Shown in pieces: positions 13,546 to 16,586 of a stretch of DNA of 16,586 nt. A program made the position numbers and the translations under genes. The notes beneath the pieces are model-generated. The model had not been told where the DNA came from, did no database searches, and saw only the letters and a list, made by a program, of their open reading frames with translations. Origin of the DNA: an uncultured Flavobacterium sp. (GTDB lineage: Bacteria > Bacteroidota > Bacteroidia > Flavobacteriales > Flavobacteriaceae); assembly GCF_946482535.1 (NCBI RefSeq), contig NZ_CAMLRU010000041.1, positions 1-16,586 of the forward strand. The letters are read 5' to 3'. How positions within the stretch are numbered: position 1 is the stretch's first letter; the number at the start of each line of letters is the position of its first letter.

Positions 13546-14238
13546 TTACTCTAAAGCGAAAACCACACTTACATTGGTAATGATTTCAATCTCACCTATG
13601 GCGAGAGTTGATCTCGAAGTATCAGCTTCAGCGGCCATGGCCATCATATTTCCTTTAAAATAAGGTTGTGGTACATAAGGAGTAGAATTATCCGTTATCA
13701 AAATTGCTTTGCCCACTTTTTGACCTAAAACAGAAACGTAATCATTGGCCTTTTGTTTGGCATTCGATATGGCTTTTTTGCGGGCTTCTCTCTCGTAATC
13801 CTCCATTTTAGAGGATTTAAATTCAACCCCTTGTATAGAATTGATACCGGCATCATTCAATCCCATCATAATATCATCGTATTTTGATAAATCTTTTAGA
13901 GTAATGTTTAGGGTTTGACTTGCCTGATAATTGTATTTTTTCTTTTCATAGTCATAACTCTTACCTAAACTTACATTGTTGGTTTTATAATCTGTCGAAG
14001 GAACTCCGCTTTTCTTTAAAAACTTGAGTACTTTATCGACTACTTCATCGTTTAGTGCTTTTACCTCTTTGGCATCCTTACCGGTATTTTGAAAACCAAC
14101 GGTAACAATGGCTTGATCGGGTACTATTTTTATTTTCCCTTCGCCGGAAACAGCAATTTGCGGCACTTGTGCTTTTGATTCTTGTGCATGAGTTATTCCT
14201 GCAAATAATAAGGCTAAAATTAGAAGTGATTTTTTCAT
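13546..14238 (-). CDS. SIMPL domain-containing protein (DUF541), secreted
   Basis: A protein of 230 aa with a signal peptide (1-18, ITHA cut before Q19) and a single SIMPL/DUF541 domain from about residue 26 to the end. It begins IAVSGEGKIKIVPDQAIVTVGF and contains the typical Y-x-A-x-Q-x-L-x-I segment (YNYQASQTLNITL) and the ARKKAISNAKQKANDYVSVLG helix. It is predicted to be periplasmic or outer-membrane associated. The biochemical role of this family is poorly defined; some members form multimeric assemblies or influence stress resistance. It lies 48 nt downstream of the rhomboid gene on the same strand with no promoter or terminator between, so the two are probably co-transcribed. Confidence 0.92.
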   Translation of the reverse strand: MKKSLLILALLFAGITHAQESKAQVPQIAVSGEGKIKIVPDQAIVTVGFQNTGKDAKEVKALNDEVVDKVLKFLKKSGVPSTDYKTNNVSLGKSYDYEKKKYNYQASQTLNITLKDLSKYDDIMMGLNDAGINSIQGVEFKSSKMEDYEREARKKAISNAKQKANDYVSVLGQKVGKAILITDNSTPYVPQPYFKGNMMAMAAEADTSRSTLAIGEIEIITNVSVVFALE

Positions 14239-14286
14239 AATATTTTATTTTTAATGATAGGATTGACTTTCCAAAAGTTGTGCCAT

Positions 14287-14916
14287 TTATAATTTCCCGG
14301 TTTTAGCCATTACAAATAAAACTACTATTGGAATTGCTAATAACAACACTGTTGAAGTACTTTCTTGAAACAAAACAGGCTCTTTGATTAATGTTATTGC
14401 ATAACCCCCTATAGCACCACCAAAATGAGCGGTATGACCTATGTTGTCTCGTTTGGATTTCATTCCATAAATTGAAGCTAACAAGTATATAAAACCAAAA
14501 ATATAACCCGGTATAAATCCGTAAATATAAATATGCGGATTGAGCAATATAGCCGAATAAATAATTCCGGTCACCGCTCCGGAAGCTCCAACAGCACTAT
14601 AAGTGTATTCGTTAGCATGAAAAATCATGGTCAATAAACTTCCGAAAATTAAACTCGCTGCGTAAATCAAAAGAAATGAACTGTTACCCAAGCTAGTGTA
14701 TACATACGGAGCAAAAAAATACAATGTAATCATATTGAAAGCCAAATGCATTTCATCAACATGAAGAAAACCTGAAGTAATCATTCTGATTTGCTCCCCT
14801 GCTCTTATGCTCCCAACATGGAATTGGTATTTTTTGAAAAATAAAGAATCATTAAAGCCTTTAAAAGTGAAAAGAACATTGGCTAAAATAATAGCCATTA
14901 AAGAGAAGTTGAGCAT
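14287..14916 (-). CDS. Rhomboid family intramembrane serine protease
   Basis: An integral membrane protease of 209 aa with about six transmembrane segments. The catalytic serine is S112 in GASGAVTG (TM4) and the catalytic histidine is H164 in HTAHFGGAIGG (TM6). The conserved HLAFNM stretch in TM2 supplies N61 for the oxyanion hole. All required residues are present, so the enzyme should be active. Substrates are unknown. It cleaves membrane proteins within the bilayer. The C-terminus ends just after a last hydrophobic segment. It is divergently oriented from the acyltransferase gene (102 nt apart) and precedes the SIMPL gene in a likely two-gene unit. I found no consensus -7 element on the minus strand upstream. 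Confidence 0.94.
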   Translation of the reverse strand: MLNFSLMAIILANVLFTFKGFNDSLFFKKYQFHVGSIRAGEQIRMITSGFLHVDEMHLAFNMITLYFFAPYVYTSLGNSSFLLIYAASLIFGSLLTMIFHANEYTYSAVGASGAVTGIIYSAILLNPHIYIYGFIPGYIFGFIYLLASIYGMKSKRDNIGHTAHFGGAIGGYAITLIKEPVLFQESTSTVLLLAIPIVVLFVMAKTGKL

Positions 14917-14993
14917 GACAGAAACTTTTCGTAAAAATAATAATACTTTATCAGGTTTTGTTAATGAAAACTCTTTAAAATGACATTTAGCTT

Positions 14994-15001
14994 TATATTT
15001 G
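14994..15001 (+). promoter_or_regulatory. Candidate -7 element before the LpxL-type gene
   Basis: TATATTTG matches TAnnTTTG, 16 nt before ATG 15018. At the -33 distance only TTT (14974-14976) is seen, not TTG. The spacing to the start codon is the same as for mnmE. Confidence 0.5.
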
Positions 15002-15017
15002 CCTAAAATTACTACGC

Positions 15018-15890
15018 ATGCAGTTTATTGTCTTTATACTCCTTTACCCTTTACTTTGGCTAATCTCCATATTACCTTTCAGATTGTTATATATTGTAGC
15101 AGACGGAGTTTATGTTTTAGTCTATTATGTAGTGCGTTACCGAAGAAAAATAGTCCGACAAAACATTGCCTTAGCACTTCCTCATTTATCCCAAAAAGAG
15201 CAATTAAGAGTTGAAAAAGAATCCTACCGTCACATGTGTGATATGTTTTTGGAGATGATCAAAACCATGACGATTTCTGAAAAGGAAATGGACAAACGTT
15301 TTGTTTTTACCAATCTTGAATTGTATAAAGAATTAGAAAAAAAACAAAAAAGTATTGCCCTGATGTGTGCTCATTACGCCAGCTATGAGTGGTTGGTTTC
15401 TATGAACAAACACATAGCTTTTGAAGGATATGCCATTTATAAAAAAATTGCCAACAAACACTTTGACAAATTAGTCAGAGACATACGGTCTAAATTCAAA
15501 GCCACACTAATCTCCACCGGACAAACTATTCCGACTATTGAAAAAAATTATAAAACCAACCATTTAGGATTGTATGGTTTTGCCAGTGATCAATCACCAC
15601 AATTGAGCAAAACTCACCATTGGGGAACTTTTATGGGAATAGAAACACCGGTACACACCGGAGCCGAAATGTTAGCCAAACGTTTTGATATGAATGTAAT
15701 TTTTTTACGTACCGAAAAGCTAAAGCGCGGGTATTATCAGGCTACGTTTGAATTGATGTTTGACAACCCGAAAGAAGTACCAAATTATCAAATTTCCGAT
15801 GAGTTTTTAAGACGAGTGGAAAAACAAATCTATGAAGCTCCGGAATACTATCTGTGGACACACAAACGTTGGAAACACAAGAAAAAATAG
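15018..15890 (+). CDS. Lysophospholipid / lipid A acyltransferase, LpxL (HtrB) family
   Basis: An inner-membrane acyltransferase of 290 aa, close to the usual LpxL length. An N-terminal hydrophobic anchor (about 1-38) is followed by RRKIVRQNIALALP, typical of the family. The HX4(D/E) catalytic motif is HYASYE (H119 to E124). Further family landmarks are the FASDQSPQ segment and the GIETPVHTGAEMLAKRF stretch, and the C-terminus ends YYLWTHKRWKHKKK. It probably adds a secondary acyl chain to lipid A; in Bacteroidetes some homologues instead serve amino-lipid synthesis, so the exact acceptor is uncertain. The gene ends seven bases before the stop codon of the convergent aminotransferase gene with no hairpin between, so the two transcripts may overlap. 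A second frame at 14999-15214 is a shadow. Confidence 0.92.
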   Translation: MQFIVFILLYPLLWLISILPFRLLYIVADGVYVLVYYVVRYRRKIVRQNIALALPHLSQKEQLRVEKESYRHMCDMFLEMIKTMTISEKEMDKRFVFTNLELYKELEKKQKSIALMCAHYASYEWLVSMNKHIAFEGYAIYKKIANKHFDKLVRDIRSKFKATLISTGQTIPTIEKNYKTNHLGLYGFASDQSPQLSKTHHWGTFMGIETPVHTGAEMLAKRFDMNVIFLRTEKLKRGYYQATFELMFDNPKEVPNYQISDEFLRRVEKQIYEAPEYYLWTHKRWKHKKK

Positions 15891-15897
15891 TGTTCCG

Positions 15898-16586
15898 TTA
15901 TTTGGTACTGAACCAAGATTTAACCATTTCTTTTTCGGAATGTTTGGCGTTTTTATGAATGAACTCGTTGGTTTTTGAATCGTATTCATAATCTTTACCC
16001 CATGCTGCATGGTTTTGTGCCAATGCTTTAATGCTTTCGCAAACAAACTGTATTTCTTCGGAAGTGGTGGTTGGATGAATAGACATTCTGATCCATCCCG
16101 GTTTTTTGATTAAGTCGCCTGAAGTAATTTGGCACACCAAATCATGAGATGTTTCTTGGTCAACATGCAATAAATAATGCCCGTAAGTTCCGGCACAACT
16201 ACAACCGCCACGGGTTTGAATTCCGAACCGGTCGTTTAATAATTTTACACCCAAATTAAAATGCAAATCGTCAACATAAAACGAAATTACGCCTAACCTG
16301 TCTTGGTGTTGGTTGGCCAAAATATGAATGTTTTCAATCGAATTTAATGCCGAAAAAACATAGTCCACAATTTCATGTTCACGGTCCAGGATATTCTTCA
16401 CACCCATTTGTTCTTTCAACTTAATAGCCAAAGCCGTTTTAATCACTTGCAAAAATCCCGGTGTTCCGCCATCTTCACGGTCTTCGATATTATCAATGTA
16501 TTTGTGTTCGCCCCAAGGATTGGTCCAAGAAACGGTTCCGCCACCCGGACAATCAGGCACATTGTTTTTGTATAAATTTTTATTAA
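15898..16586 (-). CDS. Aminotransferase class V-fold PLP-dependent enzyme (cysteine desulfurase-like), C-terminal part
   Basis: The frame is open to the window edge, reading NKNLYKNN before the GTG at 16560, so the true start lies outside and the coding region is partial at its 5' end. About 229 residues are visible. The visible part matches the C-terminal half of class V aminotransferases: DREDGGTPGFLQVIKTALA (the active-site-side conserved stretch), a small domain starting near NRDHE-like DREHEIVDYV, and GIQTRGGCSCAG, where the Arg binds the substrate carboxylate and the Cys lies in the position used by desulfurases. The PLP-binding lysine should be upstream of the window. Because the family includes cysteine desulfurases, selenocysteine lyases and kynureninase-like enzymes, I do not give a specific substrate. 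Confidence 0.85.
   Translation of the reverse strand, partial: NKNLYKNNVPDCPGGGTVSWTNPWGEHKYIDNIEDREDGGTPGFLQVIKTALAIKLKEQMGVKNILDREHEIVDYVFSALNSIENIHILANQHQDRLGVISFYVDDLHFNLGVKLLNDRFGIQTRGGCSCAGTYGHYLLHVDQETSHDLVCQITSGDLIKKPGWIRMSIHPTTTSEEIQFVCESIKALAQNHAAWGKDYEYDSKTNEFIHKNAKHSEKEMVKSWFSTK

Noticed and set aside
14999..15214. 71-codon plus-strand frame overlapping the LpxL-type gene start
   Set aside because: It overlaps the well-supported acyltransferase frame; the translation has no domain character.
15807..16046. 79-codon minus-strand frame across the LpxL/aminotransferase junction
   Set aside because: It overlaps the ends of two convincing genes in other frames and shows no conserved feature.

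Overview
The window (about 16.6 kb, AT-rich) looks like chromosomal DNA of a member of the Bacteroidetes, most likely a Flavobacteriaceae species close to Flavobacterium. This rests on four observations: a type IX secretion C-terminal sorting domain, DUF4369/TlpA-type envelope proteins, no Shine-Dalgarno sequences before the starts, and repeated -7 elements of the TAnnTTTG type about 15-25 nt before start codons. No phage, IS element, integron or CRISPR array is visible. The content is mostly ordinary core and envelope genes.

Layout. 87-3225: a two-gene ABC-2 exporter operon whose permease carries a complete periplasmic TlpA-like thioredoxin module at its C-terminus. 3276-4676: mnmE (tRNA U34 modification) with its own promoter and small heptamer-like repeats inside the G domain. 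4768-6735: a CHASE-PAS hybrid-less sensor kinase with no response regulator beside it. 6736-6765: a bidirectional terminator. 6787-8748 (minus): a large secreted endonuclease I with a lamin-tail domain, a Calx-beta-like domain and a T9SS tail. 8954-11216: a sulfur-detoxification pair, a TauE/SafE anion exporter followed by a CstB-like persulfide dioxygenase with one dead and one live rhodanese domain. 11296-12467: a DUF4369-TlpA lipoprotein split by a frameshift at an A10 tract. 12618-12699: tRNA-Tyr. 12946-13479: a small lipoprotein with a duplicated PPHGQPGHxC motif. 13546-14916 (minus): a SIMPL-domain protein and a rhomboid protease, probably one operon. 15018-15890: an LpxL-type acyltransferase. 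15898-16586 (minus): the C-terminal part of a class V aminotransferase / cysteine desulfurase-like enzyme that runs off the right edge.

Themes. Two separate TlpA-type thioredoxin modules, the T9SS nuclease, the SIMPL protein, the rhomboid and the acyltransferase all act in the envelope or outside the cell. TauE plus the CstB-like enzyme form a plausible persulfide-to-sulfite/thiosulfate and export route. The most unusual items are the permease-thioredoxin fusion, the A10 frameshift in the second TlpA gene, the duplicated His/Cys motif lipoprotein, and the repeat-derived peptide segments inside MnmE. I saw no clear evidence of a wholly new multi-gene system.
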